Shown here: positions 16,056 through 25,568 of the stretch, one piece after another
Layout of the letters: the number at the start of each line of letters is the position of its first letter
How positions within the stretch are numbered: position 1 is the first letter of the stretch
NCBI GenBank assembly: GCA_965277875.1
Contig: CBDIDV010000002.1
Coordinates: 5,766,001-5,830,000 of the forward strand
From: CAWFQB01 sp965277875
GTDB taxonomy: Bacteria > Armatimonadota > Chthonomonadetes > Chthonomonadales > Chthonomonadaceae
Length of the DNA: 64,000 bases
Direction of reading: 5' to 3'
Notes under the pieces: generated by a model
What the model saw: only the letters and a program-made list of their open reading frames with translations
What the model was told of the DNA's origin: nothing
The model's database searches: none
Program-made: the position numbers and the translations under genes

Positions 16056-17774
16056 TTAATCGCTCGGTATCACGATCAGGCCCGCAGTGGCGTCGAGCAG
16101 ATTCGGCGTAAGCGGAACCACGCGGCGCAGGCGGATCAGGCGCGGGATCAGGGTCGGGATGGGCGGCATAAAGGCATAGCTGTAGTTGACCGGATCGGTC
16201 TTCTGCGCGAAATCCAGGGCGGGCTTGATGACCGCGTTGGACTGATCGCCCCGCGCCAGGGTGATGGCTTTGAGCAGGGCCGTGTCGGGCGCGAGCGGGT
16301 CCTGTCCGGCCAGACGCGCCACAAGCGGTTGCGCGGTCGGGTAGCGGCCCAGTTGCAGCAGGGCCGCAATGCGCGCGGACAGCGCGCCGGGATTGTCGGG
16401 TTCCGCCGACAATATCAGGTCGAGCAGGTTCAGGGCGTGGGCGAAGCGTTCGTTGTCGCCGTCGTATGTCATGGTCTCCCACGCGCGCTCGATGAGCGTC
16501 TGGCTGAACAGCGGATCGCGCAGAAACGCGCTCTTGAACGCCCGCTTCGCGCCGTCCCGGTCGCCGCTGTCGGCGAGGGCAGCGGTCAGGGTGTACTGTG
16601 TTTCGGGCATATCGGCGATGGCAACAGCGTCGCGGGCGGCTTTGAGGGCCGGGACGCGCGCCCCCGCCACGAGATCGCACAGCGCGGTCACCTGCAATCC
16701 GACCAGATTCTTGCCCTGCGCGGGAACGCGGGCCATTTCCTTTGCTTCCGGGTACTTGCGTTTTTGGAACAGCACGGCGGCGAGCAGGGCGCGGCTTGTG
16801 TCGTCGGCGTCCGCGCTGTTGTTCAGGCGCGCGGCGAACAGTTCGGCCTCCGCGACCCGGCTCAGGCGCAGCAGGGCCATGCAGACGCGGTGCTGTGCGC
16901 GGCGCTTCTCCGTGCGGTCTGTATTGAGCTTGGCCGATTTTTCATAGGCGGCGAGCGCGGCGTCGTAGTTGTGCTGCGCGAACAGGGCGTCGCCCCGCGC
17001 CATCTGTCCCGCCGCGTCCTCGGAGGCTTCGGGATAGGACTTTGTTACCTCAACCAGTTCTCCCGCCGCCTGCTTGCGTACCAGACCGAATCCCTGCTCC
17101 AACCGCTCCACCATGCGGACATTATCGCCCTCGTTGACGCCGCCGAACAGGGTCAGATAGCCGCGCACGCGCAGCGTAAACGGCTCGTCTTTGGGAATGC
17201 CGATCATCTGGTCGTCGAGGATCTGGAACCCGCCGCCAATATCGCCCTTAACGCCCCTGTCCAGGGCCATCAGGCGCGCGGCGTCGTTGTCCACGCGGCT
17301 GATCTTGTAGGCTTTGCGGGCCGCTTTGTCCAAACCGGGTATGTCGTTGCGGGCGAACGCGGCCAGACCCGTCTTGACAAAATGCGGTATGCCCAATTTA
17401 AGATTATTAAGAACGGTCACTTTGATGCGCTTGACGCCGGTTTGCCCGTTGACGTTGTAGGCGGTGACCGCGAGCGTGTGCTGCCCGTCGTTTTCGTTGA
17501 GCGTGTCCCAATCGTATACGTAGGGCGGGGTTTTGGCCTCGTAGCGAAACTGGTCGTCCACCTCGAAGGTGATCTTTTCAATGCCCGCCTTGCTGTCGGC
17601 GTCGGCCTTGACGCGCGCGACGTCGCCGAGTTTGGCCGGGTCAGGCGCGACGGTCTCATCCGCCTCGATGCGCGGCACAAAGTCGGCCTTCACCGTCACC
17701 TGTGCGCGCGCCCTTATGCCAAGCCCTCCGCTCAGACACAACATCACCATCAATGCCTGCGTCCATCGCTTCAT
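16056..17774 (-). CDS. Secreted TPR-repeat protein with N-terminal Ig-like domain
   Basis: 572 residues with a signal peptide (MKRWTQALMVMLCLSGGLG, cleavage after ARA). Residues ~45-115 look like a bacterial Ig/PKD-type domain (IEKITFEVDDQFRYEAKTPP and LAVTAYNVNGQTGVKRIKV). The remainder consists of TPR-type helix pairs, for example ARGDALFAQHNYDAALAAYE, VCMALLRLSRVAEAELFAAR, AALADSGDRDGAKRAFKSA and IAALLQLGRYPTAQPLVARL. It probably scaffolds a protein complex in the periplasm; partner unknown. GGAGAAG lies just before the ATG. Confidence 0.75.
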   Translation of the reverse strand: MKRWTQALMVMLCLSGGLGIRARAQVTVKADFVPRIEADETVAPDPAKLGDVARVKADADSKAGIEKITFEVDDQFRYEAKTPPYVYDWDTLNENDGQHTLAVTAYNVNGQTGVKRIKVTVLNNLKLGIPHFVKTGLAAFARNDIPGLDKAARKAYKISRVDNDAARLMALDRGVKGDIGGGFQILDDQMIGIPKDEPFTLRVRGYLTLFGGVNEGDNVRMVERLEQGFGLVRKQAAGELVEVTKSYPEASEDAAGQMARGDALFAQHNYDAALAAYEKSAKLNTDRTEKRRAQHRVCMALLRLSRVAEAELFAARLNNSADADDTSRALLAAVLFQKRKYPEAKEMARVPAQGKNLVGLQVTALCDLVAGARVPALKAARDAVAIADMPETQYTLTAALADSGDRDGAKRAFKSAFLRDPLFSQTLIERAWETMTYDGDNERFAHALNLLDLILSAEPDNPGALSARIAALLQLGRYPTAQPLVARLAGQDPLAPDTALLKAITLARGDQSNAVIKPALDFAQKTDPVNYSYAFMPPIPTLIPRLIRLRRVVPLTPNLLDATAGLIVIPSD

Positions 17775-17810
17775 GTCTTCTCCGATATTCAGCCGTTAGC
17801 CAATCCTGAT

Positions 17811-18071
17811 CTAACCAATCTCATCATTGATGTGGCGCGGCACGACGCTGAATGTGCGCTCGCCGTACACGGGCGCGATGTGCGCCGAATTCGTGCGGTA
17901 CTCTTCATCAATCACAAACGTAAACGCGTCCGTCATACGGCAGAACCGCTTGAGTTCGGCCACCTCGTCCGTGGTTTCCGGCACAAGCCGCAGGACAAGA
18001 GCGATGCGCCGCCCCTCGTCATCCGTGATGGTCGGCTCGCCGGGCCGCATTCCTTCGATTTCCGCTTTCAT
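17811..18071 (-). CDS. Small protein of unknown function
   Basis: 86 residues if started at ATG 18071, where the sequence becomes protein-like (KAEIEGMRPGEPTITDDEGR). It is acidic, has no membrane segment and no motif I recognise. The frame is open further upstream, but that part shows no start signals. It lies between the membrane/coiled-coil gene and the TPR gene on the same strand and may be part of that transcript. Confidence 0.5.
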   Translation of the reverse strand: MKAEIEGMRPGEPTITDDEGRRIALVLRLVPETTDEVAELKRFCRMTDAFTFVIDEEYRTNSAHIAPVYGERTFSVVPRHINDEIG

Positions 18072-18249
18072 TGTTAAAGGTGGCCTCTCTTGAAGTGCAT
18101 AATCAAAAAGCGCATAACCCAAAGTGCCTGATTGAAGTGTAGGAGTAGGGGCTTGATGCCGCAATTTAGCCGCGCCTACGGGCATTATACACATAGAGTT
18201 CGTTTCCGTCAAACGCCGTGTGTGCCTGACCACCGGAACGCGTTCTTGT

Positions 18250-19122
18250 TTATGCCTCGACCGCTTGCTGCGCTTCTTTGGGCTTGGGCGTCCGCTTGGC
18301 GCGTGGCTTCATCTTTGCGGGCGGCAGGTTTTCTATCCATGCTTTGCGGTGCGCGGCCTCTTCGACGAAGGCCGCGCGCTGCGCGTCCAGCAGGTCGGTA
18401 AGCCGGATGATCTCCTGCTCATGCGCTTTGGTGTCTTCGGCGTGCATCAGGTCGGACACATGCTTTGCGCCCATTGCGCCGGCAAACAGCCCGCCTATGC
18501 CTCCGGTCAACAGTGTCACGGCGGCAATGGCCCCGCCGATCACTACGCCCTCGACCTTGTCGTGATGATTTTGGTCTCGGACGCGCTGAAGCATCTGCTG
18601 CGCTGTGGCAAGCTGTTCCAGCGGCTCGGCCATCAGGGCGTGATAGTCCTGGCTGTAAAAGGTGGCGAAGCAGTCGGCAAAAGTGAGCAGCGCTTGGTCG
18701 GGGCAGCGCGCGCCCGCCTCGTACACCTGAATGGCCGCATTGCGGAAATCGTCATGCAGCAGGAAATACTGAAAACTGCCCCAGTACCCCAGGCAGATCA
18801 AGGCCGCATTGCTCATCGCCCCCGACGTGCCGGACGTGACGCCCGTATCCTCCAGATCAATCAGCTCGGCGAACTTGACGCGGGCCTGCCGAAACTCGTC
18901 CGCCTGCACGTTCGGCACATCGGAACTCAGGCCGCGCTGCAGGTGCTGGGCGGCGGTGCGCGCGTCCTTCAAGGTGCGCTCATCGAGCTTGGCGTCCAGC
19001 GTTTTGAGCTGTGTGGTAATGGCCTCCAGCTTTTCGTCAACCTTCTTCTGCTCGCGCAATCTTTGCTGGCTGGACACCATCTGCGCCAGCATACTCGTGA
19101 CTTTGAAGGCAATGAGTAGCAC
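18250..19122 (-). CDS. Membrane-associated coiled-coil protein of unknown function
   Basis: 290 residues. The N-terminal third is a strongly charged helix typical of a coiled coil (SSQQRLREQKKVDEKLEAIT). A glycine-rich hydrophobic segment near residues 195-220 (GVVIGGAIAAVTLLTGGIGG) could insert into membrane. The C-terminus is Lys/Pro-rich (PAKMKPRAKRTPKPKE). I do not recognise a family. Similar glycine-zipper plus coiled-coil layouts occur in pore-forming or membrane-remodelling proteins, but no stronger claim is possible. Confidence 0.55.
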   Translation of the reverse strand: MLLIAFKVTSMLAQMVSSQQRLREQKKVDEKLEAITTQLKTLDAKLDERTLKDARTAAQHLQRGLSSDVPNVQADEFRQARVKFAELIDLEDTGVTSGTSGAMSNAALICLGYWGSFQYFLLHDDFRNAAIQVYEAGARCPDQALLTFADCFATFYSQDYHALMAEPLEQLATAQQMLQRVRDQNHHDKVEGVVIGGAIAAVTLLTGGIGGLFAGAMGAKHVSDLMHAEDTKAHEQEIIRLTDLLDAQRAAFVEEAAHRKAWIENLPPAKMKPRAKRTPKPKEAQQAVEA

Positions 19123-19327
19123 ACGTTTCTCCCTGCTGCGTATTTCGGCGGCCTGTCCGGGATATTCGGCCTATTCCGTCAGCAAAGGATTCGCCATACT
19201 CCCTGCGAAACCCTACATGATTTGTGCTTGATTTGTGATGGTGTTACCGGGAAAGGCATTACAAGACGCCCGCGTCCGTTTCTCTCTTTTCAATCTCTCG
19301 ACGCGACATGCCGACAGAAGCAGGACG

Positions 19328-19336
19328 TGCTATACT
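19328..19336 (+). promoter_or_regulatory. Extended -10 box upstream of Uma2 gene
   Basis: TGCTATACT, the same extended -10 word seen at 1626, 28571 and 38927, lies 82 bp upstream of the Uma2 start. No good -35 is visible. Confidence 0.4.
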
Positions 19337-19417
19337 AATCGAAGAGTTCTTTTACGGCAGGTATGTTTGGCCGCAGGATAAATCTTGAAGGCCTGAGTTA
19401 CGAAGAGTGAGGCATGT

Positions 19418-19978
19418 ATGAGCGCAAACCGATTACCCCGCCTGATGACAATCGAAGAGTATGAGCAGATGGACAGTGATTTGCGCCTTGATCTGATTGA
19501 AGGAGAGTTGTGGCCTATGCCTCCCATGCCAGGCGCGGAACACGGCGCAGTCACGTCGGATTTTTCTTTTGAAGTCATTTCGTTCGTCCGGCAGCACAAT
19601 CTTGGTCGGTGCTTTGCCGCTGAAACGCGCTTTGCCATCGAGGCTGATCCTGCCACAGCCATCGGGCCGGACCTGGCATTTGTGAGGGCAGACCGCCTGC
19701 CCAATCCTCTGCCGGCAGGCTTCTTACGATTGGCCCCTGATTTGGTGCTGGAAGTGCGCTCGCCCAGCGACCGCGCGCCCGAAGTTCTGGCAAAAGTGCG
19801 CCGCTGGCTGGCTGCGGGTGTGCGCCTGGTGTGGGAACTCAATCCGCGCACACACATTTTAACCGTGTATCAGAACGGCGCGGAACCGCACACCCTCGGC
19901 GTCAACGATACGGTAGCGGGCGGCGACGCGCTGCCCGGTTTCTCCTTCCCCTTGCGCCGTTTATTCGTGACATCATAG
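19418..19978 (+). CDS. Uma2-family (DUF820) putative PD-(D/E)XK nuclease
   Basis: 186 residues. The DUF820/Uma2 family has a restriction-endonuclease-like fold; its biological role is unknown, but members multiply in Cyanobacteria, Chloroflexota and Armatimonadota. Visible marks are MTIEEYEQM, LDLIEGELWPMPPM, the catalytic Asp in IGPDLAFV, Glu in LVLEVRSPSDR, then LAAGVRLVWELNPRTHIL and DALPGFSFPL near the end. The third active-site residue is Arg-like (EVR) rather than the more common EVxS or ExK. A second, divergent Uma2 gene is at 43966. Confidence 0.8.
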   Translation: MSANRLPRLMTIEEYEQMDSDLRLDLIEGELWPMPPMPGAEHGAVTSDFSFEVISFVRQHNLGRCFAAETRFAIEADPATAIGPDLAFVRADRLPNPLPAGFLRLAPDLVLEVRSPSDRAPEVLAKVRRWLAAGVRLVWELNPRTHILTVYQNGAEPHTLGVNDTVAGGDALPGFSFPLRRLFVTS

Positions 19979-20009
19979 CCTTCGCGTGTTCTCCAAGAAA
20001 GAAAAGCTT

Positions 20010-20663
20010 ATGCAAAGCCGAGGTTTGTTCCTGCTGTACTCATTAGCCCTGCTTGTTGTCGGTACAGCGAGTGTCGGGCATCTTGTCTCGGAAGCGCGTC
20101 AGAAGCGCCTTGACAGGCAGTTGATCACCGCCGTTCAGAGCAACGACACGCTCACCGTGACAGCCCTGCTCGATCAAGGCGCGAACGCGAATGCGCATCG
20201 TAACCCTAGCGCCGCCGAATTTTCTTTCTGGCAGATCCTGCGCGATCCATTCCGCCGCAAATCCCTGCCTGTTTCGCAGGACGCTTCGGCTTTGCAGATC
20301 GCTGTCGGCGTGGACGCTCACAACAACGTGGTATCCTCTCCAAGGGGAGCAATGGATAAGTATCCAATGCAGATGGGGAGCGGTCAAACAGCTCAATGCT
20401 TCGGCAGAGGTGAAAACGTCGGCATCCTCATTGCGCTGCTTCAGCATGGCGCCGCATTTCCCACACATGAAAAGTACACAATGAAAGCGGAGGCAATCAA
20501 CTTCGAGAACAAGGCATTTTGGGTCAATTTCGAGATGACGCCCGCTCAAAGCAATGCAGATACACCCTTGTGGCTCCCTTCCTGTAGAACTTACTTGGAG
20601 CAACCAGCAACACGGCAGCAGTACATCGCCTTTCGCCACGCCGCGAAATTGGACACGAAATAG
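20010..20663 (+). CDS. Membrane-anchored ankyrin-like protein
   Basis: 217 residues. A single N-terminal transmembrane segment (GLFLLYSLALLVVGTASVG) is followed by a basic helix and an ankyrin-like first repeat (LITAVQSNDTLTVTALLDQGANANAH). Later segments such as NVGILIALLQHGAAFP look like a degenerate second repeat. The protein is probably anchored with the repeats outside the cytoplasm. The start at ATG 20010 follows AAGAAAGAAAAG; a GTG at 19986 is in frame. No partner is evident. Confidence 0.55.
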   Translation: MQSRGLFLLYSLALLVVGTASVGHLVSEARQKRLDRQLITAVQSNDTLTVTALLDQGANANAHRNPSAAEFSFWQILRDPFRRKSLPVSQDASALQIAVGVDAHNNVVSSPRGAMDKYPMQMGSGQTAQCFGRGENVGILIALLQHGAAFPTHEKYTMKAEAINFENKAFWVNFEMTPAQSNADTPLWLPSCRTYLEQPATRQQYIAFRHAAKLDTK

Positions 20664-20842
20664 CGGGGGCATACCTGGCCGCCCCTTTACATTGCCCCCT
20701 ATACAAGATATAATAACTTTTCGGCGCGTTTAATGTCGAGCATTAACCTGAACCCTGATTTTGAACCCTCCAATGCACGATGCTGTGCCTGTTGGCGACA
20801 ATCAAACCGAACCTAAACCCGATTGCAACAGGTATCCTCACC

Positions 20843-22399
20843 ATGTCCTTGTTTGACGACTACCAGAACGACGGCTTTTACGACGAGATGTTTGCGCCGG
20901 ACGGCCAGCCGCGCCCGCATTATAACAAGCTCTTGCAGCGCCTGTCGCAGATGTCGCTGGAAGATTACGAGCGGCGCGTCACGCTTGCCGACAGCACCCT
21001 TGTCAATCAGGGCATTACGTTTGCCGTATATGGTGACGAAAAAGGCACGGAAAAGCCGTTCCCGTTCGACCTCATCCCGCGCATCATCCCTGCCGAGGAG
21101 TGGGAACACATTGAGCGCGGCCTGAAACAGCGGCTCACGGCCCTGAACCTGTTTCTGCACGACGTTTACCACGACCAGAAGATCGCAAATGACGGTGTCG
21201 TACCCCGCGAGCTGATTTTGGGCGCGGCGCATTTTCGGCGCGAGTTCGCCGGGGCCGACCCGCCCGGCGGCATTTACGTTCATATCTGCGGCACGGATTT
21301 GATTCGTGATGGCGACGGCACGTACCGCGTCCTGGAAGACAACCTGCGTACACCGTCCGGCGTCAGCTACGTGCTGGAAAACCGCAATATTCTGACGCGC
21401 ATCCTGCCCTCGCTGTTTCGCGACCTGTCCGTTCGCCCCGTAGATCACTACACCACGCAGCTATTGCACAACCTGCGCGACCTCGCGCCCGCCGCGCACC
21501 ACGACGACCCGACCGTCGTGCTGCTCACTCCGGGTGTGTACAATAGCGCGTACTTTGAACACGCGTTTCTGGCGCAGCAGTTGGGCATTGAACTCGTAGA
21601 GGGCCGCGATCTGTTTACGGACAACAACATCGTATACATGAAGACCACGCGCGGCCCCAAGCGCGTGGACGTGATTTACAGGCGCGTAGACGATGATTTT
21701 CTCGACCCGCTCGTGTTCCGCAGCGACAGCGCGCTGGGCGCGCCCGGCCTGGTCAACGCGTACCGGGCGGGCAATGTCGCGCTCGCCAACAGCATCGGAA
21801 CCGGCGTGGCCGACGACAAGGTGATGTACGCGTATGTGCCGGCCATCATCAAGTATTATCTGGGCGAGGACGCCATCCTGCCCAATGTGGATACCTTTCT
21901 CGCCACCAATCCGACTCACCTGTCACACATCTTAGCCAATCTGGACAAACTTGTCGTCAAGGCCGCGAACGAGTCGGGCGGGTACGGGATGCTGATGGGG
22001 CCGCAGGCGGATCAAGCGGAACGGGACGAGTTCGCCCAAAAGATCAAAGCCAATCCGCGCAACTACATCGCGCAGCCGCTCATCGCTCTCAGCCGCGCCC
22101 CCGCCTTTGTCACGGATCATTTCGAGGGCCGGCACATTGATCTGCGCCCGTATATCCTGTACGGCAAAAACGACATCACCATCATACCGGGCGGCCTGAC
22201 GCGTGTGGCCCTGAAAAAAGGCTCGTATGTCGTGAACAGTTCGCAGGGCGGCGGCAGCAAGGATACCTGGGTTCTGGCCCGCGACAAGATGGCGCAGAGC
22301 CAGTCACGGGGGATGCAGACGCAGACGATGGGCGGCATGTCGCAAAGCCAGGGCTTTGGACGCCGCCAATCCCAGATCCTTAGCGGCAGCGGCGACTAA
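20843..22399 (+). CDS. Circularly permuted ATP-grasp protein (DUF404/DUF407 type)
   Basis: 518 residues. The family is a circularly permuted ATP-grasp ligase, thought to form peptide or amide bonds; the substrate is unknown. Typical features are FDDYQNDGFYDEMFAPDG at the start, ERGLKQRLTALNLFLHDVYH, VLEDNLRTPSGVSYVLENR, the KAANESGGYGMLMGP loop, and HIDLRPYILYGKNDITIIPG with GGLTRVAL near the end. In many genomes it is followed by an alpha-E (DUF403) protein and a transglutaminase; neither follows here. The C-terminus is Gln/Ser-rich. ATG 20843 is chosen because the conserved N-terminus starts there. Confidence 0.85.
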   Translation: MSLFDDYQNDGFYDEMFAPDGQPRPHYNKLLQRLSQMSLEDYERRVTLADSTLVNQGITFAVYGDEKGTEKPFPFDLIPRIIPAEEWEHIERGLKQRLTALNLFLHDVYHDQKIANDGVVPRELILGAAHFRREFAGADPPGGIYVHICGTDLIRDGDGTYRVLEDNLRTPSGVSYVLENRNILTRILPSLFRDLSVRPVDHYTTQLLHNLRDLAPAAHHDDPTVVLLTPGVYNSAYFEHAFLAQQLGIELVEGRDLFTDNNIVYMKTTRGPKRVDVIYRRVDDDFLDPLVFRSDSALGAPGLVNAYRAGNVALANSIGTGVADDKVMYAYVPAIIKYYLGEDAILPNVDTFLATNPTHLSHILANLDKLVVKAANESGGYGMLMGPQADQAERDEFAQKIKANPRNYIAQPLIALSRAPAFVTDHFEGRHIDLRPYILYGKNDITIIPGGLTRVALKKGSYVVNSSQGGGSKDTWVLARDKMAQSQSRGMQTQTMGGMSQSQGFGRRQSQILSGSGD

Positions 22400-22440
22400 A
22401 TCAAACTTGATTATAGTAAGTGACAGGAGAAAGTATTTGT

Positions 22441-25335
22441 ATGCCTTCGTTTGCGGAAGCGCTTTATAATCTGCCGACCGAGCGCCTGCGCCATCTGGTG
22501 CTGACGCGCCGCATGGACGCCAAAAATCTCGCTCTGATCCCCAATAAGAAGCAGCTCGCGCAGTTTCTCAGCACGGAACTCAGCAAGCCCGCCAGCACGA
22601 CCGAAGCCCTCATGCAGTGCAGCGCGCGGGAACTGCGCCTGCTGCAACTGCTGCTTGGCGTCGAGGGCGAGCAGGTCATGGCCTGGAATACCCTGCTCCG
22701 CATGGCGGGCGGCGGGCCGGAACTTTCCGCCGCGCTGAACGCTCTGATGACGCGGCTTGAAGATCTGGGGCTGGCGTTTCGCGTGTACGGCCCGCCTTCC
22801 GAGGGCAAAAAGAAAGCGGCGTCCGCGCTTGTTTCCGTCCTGCAAGCCGCCTCTTCCGCCCCCATGCCCGAAGCTTCTAAGGCGGCGTCCACGCAGGAAA
22901 CAGCCTCCCCTGCCTCGTCGCCGCAGGACACGAATGGTTTCTCTTCCGCCGCGCCCTTGCAGAAAGAACAACAGAAAGAACAACAGAAAGAACAACAGAA
23001 AGAACAACAGAAAGAACAACAGGAAGAACAGCGCGGCGAACTTGAGCGGAGGGTTCCTGCCGGTGTCTGGATGCCCAACACCGTCCGCCAGTTCGTACCC
23101 GCGTCCCTGTCCGACCGCTACACGCTGGAACGCTGCCTGGAACTCTACGACGCGGTCAGCATCAAGCGCATCTGCGACACGCTGGGACTTGCCCAGGACA
23201 CCAAGCCCGTCAACATCGCCGCCATCAAGCAGCACCTGCTTAATGACGGGGCCAAGCTGCACCTGAAAAAGCCGCTTAACGAGGCCGAAGTGAACGTGCT
23301 GGAATACGTGGTGCAGTCGGGCGGCGCGGCCACGGCCATCGAGGCAGCGACCGCATCACTGGACAACCAGACCGAAGATTTTTTTCGCTACGATTGGCAG
23401 AACCGATGGAAGCAGGGCAAATCGCGCAATGCCGTGGATACCCTGCTTGCGCGCGGCCTGCTGTACGTCGTATCGTATGGCTATGGCTACAACCTGTTCC
23501 TGCTGATACCCGGCGACCTGCTGCGCGTCCTGACCGGCAGCGCGGACATGGGCTTTTGGACGGCCCCACCGCCCGCCCCGACCCCGCTTGCCATCCCGCC
23601 CGCCCGTACCGCCACCCATGCCGGCCTTTTGCGCGACGTGGTCGCCCTGCTCGGTTATATGAGCGCTCAGGACGCCGTGCGAACGAATACGGGCAGCATC
23701 CACAAAACCAGCCTGAAAAACATGATGCGCGGCCTGAGCCTGCCCGAAGACCGCTACGCGAGTTTCCTGTACGCCGTGTGCCGCGAGGCCAAACTGATAG
23801 AGACCGTAGGCGAAAAGCAGGTCTACAAAATTACCACAATGGGCAACTCCTGGCTGCACTGGGATGGCACAGCGCAGATCCGCGCCCTTGTCGAAGCGTG
23901 GCGCAAGGGTTCGCTGTGGGGCGAGATGTACGGCGATCCCCTGCACAAATCCAGCGATTACCGCTCCGCCGAGGCCGTACAGCGTATGCGCGGCGCAGCG
24001 CTGAGTATCATGGCGGAAGCGGAAAAGCAGCAAACAACAAACGACAACTTTTTCGATCTGGCGTCGGTTGCGGACACGCTGACGTTTCGGTATCCGCTCC
24101 TGCTGGCGAGCGGCACGTCGCTTGGCCCCGACCTGGTTCCGTCTGCGGTCAACTTCATCCGCCTGCTGATCGGCGAATGCCTGTACTGGCTGGGACTGGC
24201 CGAACTGGCGGAACCCGCGCCCGCGCCCGGCGAGGTCAACAGCCTGACGCCCGCTCTGGCGGGGGGACGCGGGGCAGGGGGAGGCGCGGAAGCGGCGCTG
24301 GCGCGGGGGGCGACCGGACATAAGCCGGCCCTGCCCGAAGCCACGGGCTACCGTCTGACGCCGCTCGGCAGGTTTTTGCTGGGCGTGGAGGGCGCGCAGC
24401 CGCCCCCGACTGCGCCCCGCGAAGATCAATTCATCGTGCAGGCGAATGGCGAGATTTTCGTGTCGCCCTATCTCGAACCGGCCACGCTGTACCATCTGCT
24501 TGCCATGACCGAAACGCCCGCCAAAGGCGCGACGGGCAACACGGTTAGTTTAACGCGCGAAAGCATCCGCCGCTGCCTGGATCAGGGCGAACAGCCCCGC
24601 GATGTGCTGGCCTTTTTGCAGGCGCACGCCCGCACCGGCATCCCGCAGAACGTCGAGTACCTTATTAACGACGTGGGCGGCAAGCACGGGCATATTCGCC
24701 TGGGCAGAGCGCAGATGTATGTTCAGGTGGACACTCCCCTGCTGCTCAAGGAACTGGAAGCCCGCAAGGAACTCAAGCCGTACTTTGTGCGGGCGTTAAG
24801 CGATACCGTAGCTCTGCTCAACAGCGATGACTCCGACAAGCTGATGCGCGAGCTGCGTAAGGCCGGGTATCTGCCGGTCTCGGACGACGAAAAGCCCAAG
24901 TCCACGCTGGCCTTGAAAGCGAAACCCGCCCCGCCGCCCGCCGCCATCGTGGTATCCGCCGACCCCAAAGCGGCCAAGCGCGCGTCCAGGGTCGATGCCT
25001 CGCTCCAATCCGTGGACTGGTCACGTATCGCCCAGGAGGACGGCAAGCCGTACAGCACAGGCAAAGGGGACACGGTCTCGGCAGCCGCCCTCGCCAATGT
25101 CACCCGCAACCAGACCCTGATTAAGACCCTCCTGGTGCAGGCCAGCAAAATGCGGCGCGTCGTGGAGATCGAGTATCTGGAACAGGGGAAACCCGGCCCT
25201 GTACAGCGCGACATAGAACCGGAAGCCATCGTCGGACAGTATGTGAACGCTTATGATCGCCTCAAAGAGGAAGAGGCAAGTTTTGTTCTAAGCCGCATTC
25301 AATGGGCGCGTTTGACGGACGAGATTTTTGTGTGA
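22441..25335 (+). CDS. XPB/Ssl2 helicase-associated domain protein with C-terminal WYL-like domain
   Basis: 964 residues, cytoplasmic. Residues ~1-120 read as a helical winged region (LPTERLRHLVLTRRMDAKNL). A Gln/Lys/Glu repeat linker (about residues 174-197) follows. Residues ~660-820 match the helicase XPB/Ssl2 N-terminal-like domain (QFIVQANGEIFVSPYLEPAT and then IRRCLDQGEQPRDVLAFLQA). The last 75 residues resemble a WYL-type ligand-sensing fold (RRVVEIEYLEQGKPGPVQRD). I see no Walker A or DExH motif, so the protein is not itself a helicase. AGGAG sits 11 nt before ATG 22441. It starts 41 bp after the ATP-grasp gene and is probably co-transcribed with it. Role unknown; DNA-damage or defence regulation is possible. 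Confidence 0.7.
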   Translation: MPSFAEALYNLPTERLRHLVLTRRMDAKNLALIPNKKQLAQFLSTELSKPASTTEALMQCSARELRLLQLLLGVEGEQVMAWNTLLRMAGGGPELSAALNALMTRLEDLGLAFRVYGPPSEGKKKAASALVSVLQAASSAPMPEASKAASTQETASPASSPQDTNGFSSAAPLQKEQQKEQQKEQQKEQQKEQQEEQRGELERRVPAGVWMPNTVRQFVPASLSDRYTLERCLELYDAVSIKRICDTLGLAQDTKPVNIAAIKQHLLNDGAKLHLKKPLNEAEVNVLEYVVQSGGAATAIEAATASLDNQTEDFFRYDWQNRWKQGKSRNAVDTLLARGLLYVVSYGYGYNLFLLIPGDLLRVLTGSADMGFWTAPPPAPTPLAIPPARTATHAGLLRDVVALLGYMSAQDAVRTNTGSIHKTSLKNMMRGLSLPEDRYASFLYAVCREAKLIETVGEKQVYKITTMGNSWLHWDGTAQIRALVEAWRKGSLWGEMYGDPLHKSSDYRSAEAVQRMRGAALSIMAEAEKQQTTNDNFFDLASVADTLTFRYPLLLASGTSLGPDLVPSAVNFIRLLIGECLYWLGLAELAEPAPAPGEVNSLTPALAGGRGAGGGAEAALARGATGHKPALPEATGYRLTPLGRFLLGVEGAQPPPTAPREDQFIVQANGEIFVSPYLEPATLYHLLAMTETPAKGATGNTVSLTRESIRRCLDQGEQPRDVLAFLQAHARTGIPQNVEYLINDVGGKHGHIRLGRAQMYVQVDTPLLLKELEARKELKPYFVRALSDTVALLNSDDSDKLMRELRKAGYLPVSDDEKPKSTLALKAKPAPPPAAIVVSADPKAAKRASRVDASLQSVDWSRIAQEDGKPYSTGKGDTVSAAALANVTRNQTLIKTLLVQASKMRRVVEIEYLEQGKPGPVQRDIEPEAIVGQYVNAYDRLKEEEASFVLSRIQWARLTDEIFV
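22960..23031 (+). repeat. In-frame 12-bp tandem repeat coding for (Q/K/E) linker
   Basis: CAGAAAGAACAA occurs five times unchanged (22960-23019) followed by one degenerate copy to 23031. The unit is a multiple of three, so copy-number changes lengthen or shorten a charged linker in the helicase-associated protein without shifting the frame. Confidence 0.9.
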
Positions 25336-25385
25336 TGCCGCGCCGCCGATCAAAGCCAGCCAACAAACCCGTGGAGGAAATCATC

Positions 25386-25568
25386 ATGTTCCCGACTTTT
25401 GCGCGCAAAATGAGTGTGGCCTGCGCCGCTTTTACCGCGCTGTCCTGTTCCGCCTTTGCTCAGAACATCAATGTGGATGGCAGTATGGGCAACTACTACG
25501 CCAATCTATACAGACAGACACACAGGAGAACGGAGAGGCTCCGGCTATGGGGACGCGGATTACACTAA
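25386..25568 (+). pseudogene. Short secreted protein, probably frameshifted
   Basis: ATG 25386 follows GGAGG (spacing ~9) and opens with a good signal peptide (KMSVACAAFTALSCSAFAQ), giving a 60-residue product that ends in a basic tail. From about 25500 the protein-like sequence seems to continue in another frame (SGYGDADYTKFAATEQGIVK, stop at 25611). A one- or two-base indel around 25500-25530 would join the two parts into a ~74-residue secreted protein. It may therefore be a broken gene or a sequencing error. No family recognised. Confidence 0.4.

Noticed and set aside
15876..18077. 733-residue plus-strand reading frame
   Set aside because: It lies antisense to the TPR protein and a small gene, has no recognisable domain, is Arg/Gly/Gln-rich as expected for a high-GC shadow frame, and runs through the palindromic element at 15.9 kb.
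22960..23031. CRISPR-like array
   Set aside because: The repeats are 12 bp, directly adjacent without spacers, in frame within a gene and code for a charged linker.
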